This document shows, one piece after another, positions 9,582 to 21,085 of a stretch of DNA of 64,000 nt (position 1 is the first letter of the stretch; every line of letters starts with the position of its first letter). The stretch lies in contig CAJINV010000008.1 in the NCBI GenBank assembly GCA_905178155.1, positions 1,178,001 to 1,242,000 on the forward strand, in the 5' to 3' direction. This stretch comes from Amoebophrya sp. A120. Its lineage: Eukaryota; Sar; Dinophyceae; Syndiniales; Amoebophryaceae. Under the pieces are notes generated by a model. That model had not been told where the DNA came from. It saw only the letters and a list, made by a program, of their open reading frames with translations, and did not search any database. A program made the position numbers and the translations under genes.

Positions 9582-12379
9582 ATGCCTGGTTACAGCGGAA
9601 GTCAGCCCGGCATGTACGACACCAGCGACCTCCGAGTCCGGTCGCGCGGACCTAATTACGCCGGGGGACCCTCGCCGTCTTCCTCAAGCACAGCTCCGAA
9701 TAATGCTTTTTCATTTTCCTACGCCGACGTGTTCAGAGATCCGGAAAGCGGTTTATCCGGCGGCGGACCCCCCGGCGGGGCTTTGCTGCCCGGCGCACGA
9801 GGCGGCGGCAACCGACCTGCGATGACGCCACAGATGAAAATGATGTTTTCATTGCTGTGTGGCGCGGCGGCAGCATTGCACGCGGATTTGAATATGGCGG
9901 CGCCCCACCTTTCCAGACTTGCGGAAGACTTCGGTATACATAGCTTTCATCTTTTTTGATACCCACCGCATTATATCTCGCAAGTGGTTCTGGCTCTGCT
10001 ACTGCCTGCTTCAGCGCCTTCTTTGTATATGCTGGTGATCATTACTTCTCCAGTGGGCCGCACTATCGTGTATTTACTTTCGTCCGTTTTGGGTTTTGCA
10101 CACGAAAGAACGAGATCGCTTTGGCCAGCACGACTGCGTCGCTCACTTTTTTCAGGTCTGACGCCCATGGAGAAGGACGCCCGTCTCGGTGGTCTGGTGC
10201 AGCTCGGTTTCTTCATAATTGGCGGCGCGTGCAGCGTTTTTGTGGGTCCAATTGCGGACAAGAGCGACCGGGCGATCATGCTGACCGGATTACTGTTTCT
10301 TTCGGCGGTGCTGAACTTGTCCATTGCGTCGTTCCTCCCGAACAGCTATCCTGTGCAAAAGTATCGTACTCGTAGTAATTGCAGTCATGCATTATCCAAG
10401 GTAAAACAGCATGACAAATTTCATTTCTCATGCTGAGCAAATTTGTCATGCGATTTATACTAGTACGATACATTTGCAATGCATAACAGCAAAGTGGGGT
10501 TTTTCTACTTCTTCCTGTGCCGCGTCGCCTCCGGGGTGAGTATCGGGGGGTGCTTTCCGGTCCTCTACTCCTATGGAAGCGTCAGGTTTGAAATCGTCAA
10601 AGTTGAAATAGTTTGTCATGCATAAAACGGATACCAGTTAGACCTACAGTTTGTAGTCGGTGCATGACAAATTTTCCCGGTCCTGGAAGCGAGTCTGTCA
10701 TGCGTTTTAGGGCAAAAGAGCTGCCTTCTGTCATGCTAGTCAGCAGTCCAACTTATGACCCTTGCCAGGACTTTAATCTGCCTCCCGTGCTTCCTCTGCA
10801 ATAGAGTCACTTTTTGCGTCGCATTTTATGCATGACAAATCATTTCAACTTTGCCGATTTCAATCCTGACACTCCCATAACTCCCTCTGCGGAGATATGT
10901 TTCCCTCCTCCCAACGCAGCTTCGTGGCCGCGTCGATTGGCGCTTCGGCTAACGTCGGGGCCGCGGTAGGGAGCATGTTTTCCGGAATGATCGGTGGGGA
11001 CGGTGCCTGGCGCACGCCGTACTTTCTCGCCTCTATCCTGCAGCTCGCCGCCTCGGTTGCGGTGCAAATGTTTCTGAAAGATCCCCGCATGGCCTCTGCT
11101 GGATCTGCAAGTGCGGGCAGCGTGTCGGGGCCAGGTATATGTTTGTAGGTTTGAACTTGAAGTCTAACTCTAACTAAAGTTTTCCAGATTTTGCTGGTGC
11201 ATCTTCAAGTTAAAGACCAAGAAGATGACTTTTTTATATGCTCGTGCAAGATGCCTTGGCGTTTTCTCGCCACGTAGAAAAGAAATAGGAGCGATAGCTT
11301 TCCTAGGCATCTTGAACTCCACTGAAGGTATTATTTTTATTAGTTGATCTTGAAGAAGAAGAACACTTTAACACATTCGAATATTCACGTACTATTGCAG
11401 ATAAAAGCGCAGATTGGGCCGCTGCCTGGGCGGGAGGGAGACAAGCTTACACAGAAATGCAAGCAGAGCAAGGATACATACGGATGGAGGACATGGATTT
11501 CGGCAAGTTTCGTGACATCGCCCATGTCGAGTCGAATAAGATTCTCCTTCTCCAAGCCATTCCCGGATGTGTCCCAGTGTCCCTCATACTCACATTCCTG
11601 CCGGATTATCTAAGTATTTCTTTGTCCATCTTTTGTCAATGTTTCAGAGTTTCAGTAACTTTTCAAGTTCACGTTAATTTACTCGATTCTGGATGTGTCG
11701 GTGTGAATCATCTGTGCGCTTTGTAGTTTTTGGCTAGTGCGACGAAGAGAGACGTCTCGAACTTTTATTCATTGTCTTTCGAACTATCAGCGAAACTCCA
11801 AAACAAAGCAAAACACAAACAGTATCCGAGCAGAAGATGACAGTGCAGAGCACGGTGTTGGTCCAAAGTGCTTGGGGTGTAGCAAGTCTTGCACTGACGT
11901 TCAGTGGCGGGGCTCTTGGCCAGCGACTCTACGAGACGAACAAGAATCAGTTTTGCCGTTTTCTCGCGCTTTGTTGCGCCCTCGGCGTGCTGCCATTCCT
12001 GTTGTTGATCAACTGCAGTCCCGACTGGATAGCAAACGCAAGTACTGGCCGCGCCACCGTTTTCTCGGTATTGCTTGCCGGCTTCGGGGGCCTGGTGGCC
12101 GTGGCCGGGCCGAACGTGCGTGCCACGCTTATGAACCTGAACGAGAGTGGCCAACGGGGAACCGTTTTCTCCGCGCTCACACTGTGCGACGACTTGGGCA
12201 AGGGGCTGGGTCCCACCGTAATCGTGCTCCTGGTCACGTTATTCGGCCGCCGACTCGCGTTCTCGATTGCCTTCTGCTTCTGGTTTTTTTCCGCCGGTCT
12301 GTTGTACTCGTTGAAGGGTTCGCTTGCACGAGACTCCCACAATACCTCCATCGGGCTGCGGCAAAGCCGATACGAGTAG
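9582..12379 (+). CDS. Major facilitator superfamily transporter, Spinster-like
   Basis: A 539-residue membrane transporter encoded by six exons: 9582-9933, 10156-10346, 10491-10574, 10879-11134, 11413-11613 and 11844-12379. The exon sum is divisible by three. The N-terminus (about 90 residues) is soluble and Gly/Ser/Pro-rich. Hydrophobic helices follow, with the MFS loop signature GPIADKSDR after the second helix. Next comes a stretch resembling the Spinster family (a Cys-Arg-Val-Ala-Ser-Gly-Val segment, then a phenylalanine-proline pair and Gln-Arg-Ser). Three introns are GT-AG (9934-10155, 11135-11412, 11614-11843) and two are introners (IE-A and IE-B). The substrate cannot be told from sequence. 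MFS membership is firm; the Spinster placement is moderate. Confidence 0.85.
10347..10485 (+). mobile_element. Introner IE-A copy 3 (MFS gene)
   Basis: It runs from TATCCTGTGCAAAAGTATCG to TTTGCAATGCATA and is flanked by a perfect 5-bp duplication ACAGC (10342-10346 and 10486-10490). Excision with one copy restores the codons for Pro-Asn-Ser-Lys-Val-Gly. Confidence 0.95.
10575..10870. mobile_element. Introner IE-B (MFS gene)
   Basis: Long inverted arms: GTCAGGTTTGAAATCG (from 10581) pairs with CGATTTCAATCCTGAC (ending 10870), and the match extends inward through GTTGAAAT and TTTGTCATGCATAA. The flanks ACTCCTAT (10567-10574) and ACTCCCAT (10871-10878) look like an 8-bp duplication with one change. 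Excision joins the frame through Tyr-Ser-His-Asn-Ser. Confidence 0.85.
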
Positions 12380-13212
12380 GATTGTCTTCCGGAAAAGACA
12401 GTGCGTATGCGCATCACGAGAGCTGATTGAAACTTTCCCATGGAACAGCATGGTGAAATCACGCGACAATATTCTTCTTGAAGTGCTGCTGTAATGTTAT
12501 CTCCAAGAGAGATGTTGTGGACGGAGCCAGAAACAAAGCAATGCCCAAGATTTTTCAATCATTTGATTCCGTCGACGAAGCGCTGCGACGAGCACAGAAT
12601 CACTCCAGTAGTAGTGTTCTTCAATCGGCTTCGACGTGAATGCGATGTGTAGGATCGGGTCGTCTCTGATTGTTGTTCTGGTCCAGCTCGAGATTCAATC
12701 GGGAAGAACTCATCTACTCGCTTGTTTCTCTATTTTTCGGCTGACATAAAGCAAAAAAGTACGATTACAACTACAACCAAGAAGGTTCGCTTCACCTTGG
12801 CACATGGCCTTGGCCCCACGTGCAGTAAAGAGAATCCTCCAGGTCCTTGTGAATATTCGTGGTGATCGTCAATCTATCGTAATATCGTCATCGTGGTTCT
12901 TGGTGCTTTCGTGGTTCGAAAAAAGATGAAAATCAAAATTCATTTTCGGGTCGTTGATGTTGCAATACGATGTTGTAGTTCTGCCACCGGGTCCGAGCTA
13001 GACCTAGAGTAACGGTTCGCTTATATTTTCTCGTCCAGATGATGATGCAGTCGCTTCCACATCTGGCGGCCCAGGAGCAACAAAATTGAAATTATATCTT
13101 GTCAGTGAACGAGTACTAGGTAGGGGATTTGGATTTTTTTCAAAAAGTGAAAGATGACTGTGTTTCAGTTTCTGTTTGCTTCTTCTTCATTTATTTGTGT
13201 CAAGTGACGACA
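12380..13212. other. Intergenic region
   Basis: No gene supported. The last 40 bases before 13204 are strongly pyrimidine-rich (see the acceptor site entry). Confidence 0.5.
13175..13204 (+). promoter_or_regulatory. Candidate spliced-leader acceptor
   Basis: A pyrimidine-rich run (TTCTTCTTCATTTATTTG inside it) ends with an AG at 13203-13204, nine bases before the ATG at 13213. In a dinoflagellate this is the expected form of a trans-splice acceptor. It favours the 13213 start over the upstream in-frame ATG at 13129. Confidence 0.4.
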
Positions 13213-16200
13213 ATGACGTTGAACTACAAACTGGATTTCAGCATTGGGTCCGTGACCTCTGCAGGATCATCTTCTACCCGTCAAGGTAAAAACCAAGAAG
13301 ATTCAGATGTCCGTATCGAGAAGGCTTCTCAAATCTCTTTCAAACCTTTCGCCGCTCTGCCCACGGCAGCTCCCTTCCAGTTCTATCCGGGCGAGCGTGG
13401 TGGCGACAGTTCGACGTCAGCATACTACGCCTCGGGTTATGGATTCGACTTTGACAACTATGGAGCTGCCCCGCCCCAGATTCCGGACGATTCCTCGTCA
13501 TCCAGTGACAGTTTTTATGGTGGTGCGGAGACCGCCTTTAACTACTACGCCCGGCGGGCGGCCAACAGCGACACGGTCTTGCGCCCGCCCCCGATTCCCA
13601 TGCCGAACCACCCCTCAAAGGCGAATCCCTTCATCGTGGGGAGCTCCGGGCGCAGCAGTGGCTTGGAGGACGATTTCCTGTACGACGACTTCCACCTGAT
13701 GCAGCTGCAGAGGAAGGCGAAAACGTTGCAGAACGGTATCGCGCAAGTGCTGTTGTGCCTGAAGACCATTTCGGCGCTGCGGCCCATGGTTCCGCGACTG
13801 GTGAAACAGGAGCTGTTGAGCATCACGGGCGAACCGAAGAAGAAACCCACAGACAAGAACCCGGAGGGGTTCGGGGACCCACTGACAGACGCCTTTCTGG
13901 AGCGGATGGAGCGCGACACGAAACGGGTCCTGGACGAGGACGACTTTTGCACCGCACTGATGCGGCTGAAAGTGATCGCGGAGGTCCAGAACCCGGACCT
14001 GTCGGGCGACGCGCCGGAGACCCGGGAGATGACGGTGATGCAGCGCCGCGAGCACGCGAAGGTGTTCTTGCAGTTCTGGCGGATCGACCTGGCCGTGATC
14101 TCGATTCTGGAAGAGCGGTTCGTGAACCTGAAAGATCTGCTGCGCGCCGAAACCCGGTACGCGGCCCGGTGCGCCGAGGAGAAGCGCGAGTTGCACAAAC
14201 TGCGCGAGAACAACGGCCCGAACTTCTCGAACAACCCGAACACGCTCACACACGACGCGTTCCTGCACGGCGCCATCTCCAGCGGCTCCCGCCGCCCGTT
14301 CTCCATCGTCGGCCACTCGTTCAAGCTCGCGCACCGGATAAGCCAGAAAACGGACCTGCTCCGCACGCTGCACGAGCTGCGGCAGCGCAATCAGGAGCTG
14401 GCCCACACGTTCGTGGACATCGAGATGCGCACCCGTCAGGTCCGCCAGCGGTGCGCGCAGATTCTGCAGGACCGGAGCGAACGGCAGCGCAGGTACCTAA
14501 CGCGCGGCGACTACGACAAGTCGCAGAGCGAGTTGTCGGCGCTGACGAAGCAGCGGAAGTTGCTGCAGATGTTGGTGGACCTGCAGGAGGAACTGCGGAA
14601 CTGCCGCAACGAGTACTTCGAGCGGGAGCGCAACCTGCCGCAGAACGTGAAGAACCAGTCGGGGATGATGCGCAACGACGGCATCGAGGACCGGCTCCTG
14701 CGGGCCGGCGGCTCTCCCGCGGACAGCTCGCAAGTGGTGGCGCTGGGCCAGCTGCTCCAGCGCCGCTTCAGCGACTACTACAACACGGTGAACGACCAGG
14801 ACAACACCGGCATCGACCTGATCGAGCGGCAGCATCTGACCAAGCAGTTGGAGGACGACCCCATGGGGCGGCTGCTGATCCGCCCGCTGCCCGACAAGAA
14901 AGACGAGCTGGAGAGGGAGCTGGAGGAGCTCGGGTACATGAAGAAGCAAATGGAGGACTACATGTTGGGCAACCTGAAGACCGGCCCAGAGCTCAACGCG
15001 CTCATGGACGCCCTCGACGACAAGATTCAAGCCGTCAACGAGCGGCTCGGCTTCCTCGCCAAACCGAGCAAGGCGCGGCTCAACGAGGACATGGTCTGGT
15101 CTCCCTACGGATTCGGCCCGCGCGACTTCGTGGATCTCGGAGTCACGAAAACACCTAAAGCGAAGGGGGGCGTGCTGCGCGAAATCGAGGCCATACAGTA
15201 CGGGGAATTTTTTCTTGATCATTTACATTTTTATTTCATAGGAAGAGTCCTCGTTGGCCCGTCCTGTTCCTTATTTGGTTTCTGTTGTTGTTGGCAGTAG
15301 TACCTTTTCGTGCATGATTATGACGATGGAACAAGATCTTCATCTTTAACAGTTACATTGTCATTGAATATTACCAGGGACGGCGCGCATATCATGGAGA
15401 AGCGGCCGGATGTGAAGGAGGCGAAGAAGAATTTGCGCGGCGAGTTGTTGGATGGAGACGAGGAACACTTTGACGCGGATCGGGATCCGTTGGGGCACCG
15501 CATATGAAAGTGCATAACTCCCCCTCCCCCTCATTTGTCATGCAAAACCCCAGATCCAAGTGCCTCCCTGTGGCACTGTTTGCATGACAGATTCCGGAAG
15601 CCCAAACAGTACTACACTAGGCGCATGAACTTGTCATGCACTTGCTCCATGTGTGCTGGTGTTTGTATTGCTGTTCATGCTAACAAATGAGGGGAAGGGG
15701 CAGGGGGAGTTGTGCACTGTCATACCGCCTGCACCTTGGGAAGAAGCCCATCCTGAACCGCAGCGGTATCTCCTCCGCTGAGTCCGTTTCGGACAGCTCG
15801 TCCACCGGTTCGAGCGACGAGGCCCGCAGCGGGACGCAAGCCTCGGCGCGAAGTAGCGCGGCGTCTGCGTCCCGCGGCGGGAGCAGTGCTACGTCCGCCT
15901 CCGGCGTGTCCGGCGTGTCGTCCAGCATGCGATCCAGCGGCAGCAGCATGGAGTCCTCCCGTGCGGGTGAAAGCAGCCGCGGCGACAGCAGCCGCCCAGA
16001 CAGCAGCCGCCCAGACAGCAGCCGCGCTGCCAGCACCCGCGCTGCTAGCAGCCGAGCGACTGGCGCGAAGCAAACGCGAGGGCAGTCCGGAGCATCGTCA
16101 AATTCCTCGTCTTCGAGTTCGGGCGGACCGGCATCCAGCATGCTCTCGTCCGCAAAGTCGTCGGTCCGGAAGTCGACGCAAAAGGCCTCGGCGCGAAGTA

Positions 16201-16577
16201 GTGGGAGCTCCTCGGCCGCTTCGTCGGGGGTGCCGTCGTCGGCCAGCAGCATCGACCAGTCGCAAGCGGCCTCGGCCGTGAGTCGGGGTAGCAGTAGGGT
16301 GGGTAGTGGAACGCGCGGTTCTACTTCGGCGCGGGGTAGCACCAGTCGGGGTGCCTCGTCGCGTCCCTCGACCACCCGGGCCTCCAAGGTGAAGTCTGCG
16401 ATGCGGTCCTCAGGTGCGTCGTCCGCTTCCGGCTCATCGGGCGCCAATTCCGGGGCCGCGGCGAGTTCCTTCTCCGGCGGTAACCGTAGCGAACAAAGTG
16501 GTGAAAGTGCTGGCAGCGGGAGTGGGAGCGGCAGTGGAAGTGGAAGTGGCAGCGGGAGTGGCACTGAGAGCAGTTAG
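13213..16577 (+). CDS. Coiled-coil protein with serine-rich tail
   Basis: A 985-residue protein of unknown function from three exons (13213-15197, 15378-15502, 15730-16577; sum divisible by three). The first 150 residues are rich in Ser, Tyr and Gly. Residues about 160-640 are charged and helical with long stretches typical of coiled coils (many Leu, Arg, Glu and Gln). The last ~280 residues are mostly Ser, Ala, Gly and Arg with tandem short repeats and end in a Gly-Ser dipeptide run. The first intron is GT-AG (15198-15377) and the second is an IE-C introner. The conserved-looking middle suggests a structural or cytoskeletal role, but that is inference; no enzyme motif is visible. Confidence 0.8.
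15503..15724 (-). mobile_element. Introner IE-C copy 1 (coiled-coil gene)
   Basis: It starts TATGAAAGTGCATAACTCCC and ends GGGGGAGTTGTGCACTGTCATA (arms partly quoted; inverted match). The flanks are CCGCA (15498-15502) and CCGCC (15725-15729). Its interior matches the reverse complement of IE-C copy 2, so the two copies lie in opposite orientation. Confidence 0.88.
16512..16563 (+). repeat. Gly-Ser coding microsatellite
   Basis: Imperfect GGNAGT/GGCAGC hexamers encode about eight Gly-Ser pairs at the end of the coiled-coil protein, probably a flexible tail that grew by slippage. Confidence 0.8.
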
Positions 16578-17644
16578 AGTACTAGCGCGCTACTTCCTCC
16601 GTGTGCGTACGATCTTCAGTACAAAATGAAGGCAACAAGTGGCACTGAGGGTGCCAGTCAGTGTTATCCTCATCGATTTGGGTATGTTGTACATACTACA
16701 GTACAGCTAGTCGTGCTCCCCCCGATCCACTTCGTTATGTACACATAGGAGAAAGTAGAATACTTATCGCAGCTGTAGTGTCGACATTGGCTACCTTGTC
16801 ACAATTTGTGAACCGATCGTGCGAGGTCGGAGCTGATTCGCCGCAACATCTGCCGCCTTATCAAATCAACAAGTATCATTTCCATCCGACGAAGTTCCAT
16901 TAACAATCCCCTCTTATTTGTAGCTCCAGCGGATCCGCACGCCCTTCCTTTGAAGATTTTATGAAGATCCAGACAGAGTAGATGCTGATAGTAAACCAAT
17001 CAGATGGTTGCGCTCGGTACGTCGTCCGCGCATGTATCTGTGCCTTGATGCGCAAGACGATCACAATTAATTTCCGTCGCTGTACTACGCTTGTGGTCGG
17101 CAGACAGTACTTACAGAAAACATGATCATTCCTGTCAATGGCGTCTCCAATCGAACAATGAACTGAAGATTGATCATCGTCAACAAGTCGTGCATAATGA
17201 ATGTTGTAGCTCGTCGTCCTCGTGCGGGTCGTTCGAAGATCGGTTGTTGTCGTCTTAAATATATGATCAGGTGTCGCTGTCTCGTTGTTGTTTTCGAGAG
17301 AGAGATTATTTTCGTCGACGGCAATCTTAAATTTAATCGTTCATTCGTTTATCGTGGTGGTGTTGGTGCTTTGATTGTTTCGGAACGGCAAATGGAAAAG
17401 ATGATTTCTTTTCGTCGGTCCACTTGACATGGTGTGCACCATCATAATCACCACTCGCTACTTGTTCCTCGGTTACCATACTTCTACTAAGAGGAGCTGT
17501 AGTGTTTATTTTCTTCCGCATTGAAAACGCTGGTCGACCTCGTCATCGGCCGTAAACGGAGCGTGACGTAGTTGTCGTCGATTTCGAGATTTCCATGCCC
17601 ATCGTCATCTACAGGAAGAACAGGACGACCTCACCACCATCGAC
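16578..17644. other. Intergenic region
   Basis: About 1.1 kb with no supported gene. A short frame at 17595-17780 overlaps the next gene's start in another frame and looks like a shadow. Confidence 0.5.
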
Positions 17645-18583
17645 ATGCAACGTCATCTGCCGGAGATCCGGTCGTTGCTGGAGCAAGGCACAAACAGTTT
17701 GCAGCCCGATGAGTATTTCTTTACTGCGCAGGGGCCTCCCGCTCCAGCTGTACCACCTGCTGGGCCGAAATCACGGCTAACCCGGGCCAAAGAGTTTCTC
17801 ACACCGAATTTTTTGAGCAAGAAAAACTCGTCCGCGGAGGAGATGAAGCCGATCCAGACCAAGGGCGTAGACGGTGTTGTCGAGCTCCCGGATTTACGGG
17901 AGGATGTTGGTGCAATGGAAGCTCCTGGTGGCGGTGGAGCTGCTGTGTCCTCTGAAGATGCCGATGTCCCTCCACACGGCGGTCCAGGCGAGGATGAGGA
18001 GGTCGAGGCAACGAGAAACACGGTTTACCGCGATCCGCTCACCTTCACGTGTCCCCGCGGATACAAATACTTGCGGGAGGTGCTGAAGCCGGAGCGACAT
18101 TTTGAGTGCGTGTTCGACAGCCTGGAGGAGTTTTCGAACAGGTACGCCGCGAGCAAAAGAAACACCCCGCCTCTCTGGGAGCCGCAGATCAGCCTCCCGA
18201 GCAGGGTGGAGGCCGAGCACACGAAGGGCTGTAGCTTTCTCACGGGCCACCGAATCAAAATGTGCTGGCCGTTGAAGACCGCCGCGAGTGCGGGGATGGC
18301 ACAGCAAAGTGATGACGGAAATGAGAGCGCCGCCGATGGACTACAACTTATGGCGTGCAACGTGGTGCCGGCGAAAGCCCAGCCCGCGGAGAAAATACTT
18401 GCCGAGCTGGCGGAACAAGAGTCGACTAGTCTGAAAGACAACTGGCAGGAAGGACAACGCACGAGGCGTAGCAGCACGCCCGCAATGGACCCGGAGGACG
18501 CGAAAGATGTTGAGGGAGAAGATGTTGACGACGTCGTGGTCACGGGTGCACCTCCTCCAAGCCAGCTTGTGGCTGAGAGTTGA
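17645..18583 (+). CDS. Hypothetical protein, 312 residues
   Basis: A single open frame with no family I recognise. The N-terminal ~120 residues are Pro/Gly/Glu-rich. Residues about 125-225 look more ordered: they contain a Cys-Pro-Arg-Gly-Tyr segment, several aromatic residues and a Cys-Trp pair. The acidic, Ser/Thr-rich C-terminus ends in a Pro-Pro-Pro-Ser stretch. Upstream sequence has AG sites that could join further exons, so the start is uncertain. No introner is present. Confidence 0.6.
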   Translation: MQRHLPEIRSLLEQGTNSLQPDEYFFTAQGPPAPAVPPAGPKSRLTRAKEFLTPNFLSKKNSSAEEMKPIQTKGVDGVVELPDLREDVGAMEAPGGGGAAVSSEDADVPPHGGPGEDEEVEATRNTVYRDPLTFTCPRGYKYLREVLKPERHFECVFDSLEEFSNRYAASKRNTPPLWEPQISLPSRVEAEHTKGCSFLTGHRIKMCWPLKTAASAGMAQQSDDGNESAADGLQLMACNVVPAKAQPAEKILAELAEQESTSLKDNWQEGQRTRRSSTPAMDPEDAKDVEGEDVDDVVVTGAPPPSQLVAES

Positions 18584-18697
18584 AATGAGAGGTCGATGCA
18601 AGATTCTACAGATAGTGCTTCTCTTGGTGCTGCGACCGCTCAAGTCATATGTTCCGAGACCCAAGATAGCAAAATCTGCAAAATCTGGAAAAAAAAT

Positions 18698-19180
18698 GGC
18701 TAACATACCAGAATCTAAACTGCACCCCCGGAACTAAACGCTTGGACCAAACGCGTAAACGTTTGGAAAGATCTCTAAACTTCTCAACTTTGCATACAAA
18801 AGTGAAAACGGTTCAAGGGTTTGGGTTTTGGGTCTAGGGTTTGGGGTTTCTTGTCGTCGGCCAGGGCAGCCGCCGCCGGCCGGCCGGCGGCGGCTGCCCT
18901 GGCCGACGACTCTCTTTTTCGCCGTTTTGCGCCCGCCCCCCTGTGTTTCCCCTTCCTCGATTCTTTTCCCCTCTGCCTCCTTTTGGTTGCTTCTCGCCAC
19001 CATCGCGGCCCCTCTCCTGTCGGCCAGTCTCCGACAACAAGAAAGCACAGACGGACTGCAATCCCAGCAAGGCTCGCGCCGTCGCGTTGATAGTTTAGAC
19101 CCGCGGGCGATCGTTTCGACGCCTATTCGTTTCGGTCTGAAAGTTTAGACGCAATCGTTTAGATTCTGGCATGTTAACCA
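18698..19180. mobile_element. Inner nested inverted-repeat element, 483 bp
   Basis: The left end carries TAACATACCAGAATCTAAAC and the right end its near-perfect inverse, GTTTAGATTCTGGCATGTTA. Both sides border A-runs of seven to eight bases. It lies inside the outer element, and additional GTTTAGAC/TCTAAAC copies occur inward from both ends. Confidence 0.7.
18853..18910. repeat. Perfect 58-bp palindrome
   Basis: Two 29-base arms with no spacer, centred between 18881 and 18882; the arm begins GTCGTCGGCCAGGGCAGCCG and is very GC-rich. It would form a cruciform or a stable hairpin. Confidence 0.95.
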
Positions 19181-21085
19181 AAAAAAATCATATGGTATTT
19201 AAATTTTGACGGTTGTGAGAGAGAAGGAAAAAAAGAAGGAGCGCGGTAAGTGCCCACGGCATGCGAAGCCTTGTCCTTGTGGGGCTCCGGGTTGCGCTCG
19301 TGTTTCGCTCGTCCTTTCGGAAACAAAACTCGCACGCCCATCGATGTGACAGAGCGAGCAAAACCGCAGAGGCAGTCGCGCGAACAAAACTCGGCGCCGC
19401 AGGCCGCCGCTCAAATTCCTGCACGCCGCCCGCCAAAATTCCGTTGCCCGGCGCCCGCCTGAAATTGACGCTGCCCGCCCCCCGGGCAAAATTTGACGCC
19501 GGGCGCCGCCAATTTTTCCGCAGCAAGCCTCAGGTCCCCGCTCCGCTGCGGAAAATTCAAAATGCAGCTTTGTGAACAAAATCGCGAAAACCGCCGGACC
19601 CACGAAAACCCATTGAAATCGCGATGAAAATCGGCGCGGAGCAATTTTGTTTTCGCTCGCGCCGCCTATTTTTCAGGTTTTCGCGATTTTGTTGCAGTAG
19701 TTTAGATTTTTTTTTCGCGATTTTTTTTTCGCGATTTTGTTTTCTAATTTTGTTTCGAAATTTTGTTTCGGGTTTTGTTTTTTATTTTGTTTCGAAATTT
19801 TGAAGCGGACTCTTTTGTCCCGATTTCCATGAGCAAAATTTGTTCGCGGACTCTCATGAAAATTTTGCTGTGAGTCTTCTGCGGCAAATTTCTTTCAGCT
19901 CGGCTGCGTTTCCAAAGCCCTTTTTTACGCTAAAATCCGGAGTAGTATTGAGATAGTGTTGCGGCTGTCCGGTTCGAGACGATGCTGCACAGGGTGGAGC
20001 ACGAGCAGCATATGCCCAACGGAGTCCGATGATCGAGAATGACTAGAGCCACACCAGGACGCTTGCGTGATTTCTTTTTTCGTTTTCCCAATTTTCCCGA
20101 TTTTGCTATCTTGGTTCTCCGGAACATATGACTCAAGAACCTGCAAAGGATGAAGTAGACAATAAAGCTGCATACGTCGAGCATACTGTCACGTTATAAA
20201 AAAAGACACAGGCAAGACCTGCACGATTGATTCGGTAGCGTGAAGATGATAAATCAATCATCTTTGCGAAGGTATTCGTATTCCTTCAATGGAATTGAAC
20301 CACGAAGTCAAATTTTAGTCAAGTCAATGTTGAACAACGTGTCTATGAAGGAAAAGCTGAAGCATGGCTCTCTCGTCGGTATCGTTCTGCTTCGCAACCG
20401 AATATCGGACTGGCTACATAGAGCAAAGGCGATCAATGTTGAACCAACTTCGGTATCGGTTTCCCATCGTGATTCTGACTTATCGGTTTGTTTCATCTGC
20501 AGCATCCGTATGAACCTCTATTGCTCCGGCGTATTATTTTATTCGTCCACAGTACCAACATTCAAAGGCAGACATTCCGATTCCAGTCGGTTTCGTATGT
20601 GTCGTACTACACAACCACCGGTGACATCGTGCAAAAATACTCCTCCATCGTCCTCGTGAATTCATCGTGGTTAGTGCCATCGGCATCATATCTCATATGA
20701 CAATGATACGTCTCCTTTAGTTCTGAGGGGAAAGCCGTATTTTTCCCTTCGTCACCAGGGTCATTCACATTAACGTATAGTATTCCCGATTCCCACTCCT
20801 TGACCTGGACTTCCCGTCTTCCCCGCGAACCCAATAAAACTCTAATTCAAGTTCCACTCTGAGGCGCATAATTCATAAGTTCAAAATCGCGAATCACGAT
20901 GATGTCCTCGAATAGTCGTGTAGGCCTTTTTTTTTCTGGACCAGAAAATCCCGAGCCAGAATCACAAAACATCTTCAACAAGAAAAAGCAGTGTCTCAAC
21001 ATCGTCGTCCGGGAAGATTCGCACCAGCAAGCACAACATCAAATAAAGGCGACACTTTTCAGTAAGACCACGGACGCGCGCGAAA

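Larger units (their letters stand above)
18643..20132. mobile_element. Outer inverted-repeat element, about 1.5 kb, non-coding
   Basis: The left end (about 18643-18675, AGTCATATGTTCCGAGACCC then AAGATAGCAAAATC) matches the reverse complement of the right end (about 20098-20132). The match is imperfect but extends over about 33 bases. No transposase frame is visible inside, so it would be a non-autonomous element. The right half is rich in TTTTGTTTCG-like runs. Confidence 0.65.
18584..21085. other. Intergenic region with a nested repeat element
   Basis: The first 1.5 kb is a nested inverted-repeat element (separate entries). The sequence from 20133 to 21085 has short frames only, none convincing. 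Confidence 0.6.

Noticed and set aside
15680-16564. Minus-strand frame of 294 codons
   Set aside because: Mirror of the serine-rich repeats on the + strand; its Leu/Pro/Ala repeats are only the complementary reading.
20240-20659. + strand frame of 139 codons
   Set aside because: Composition is that of random AT-rich sequence, with no motif and no acceptor or partner exon.
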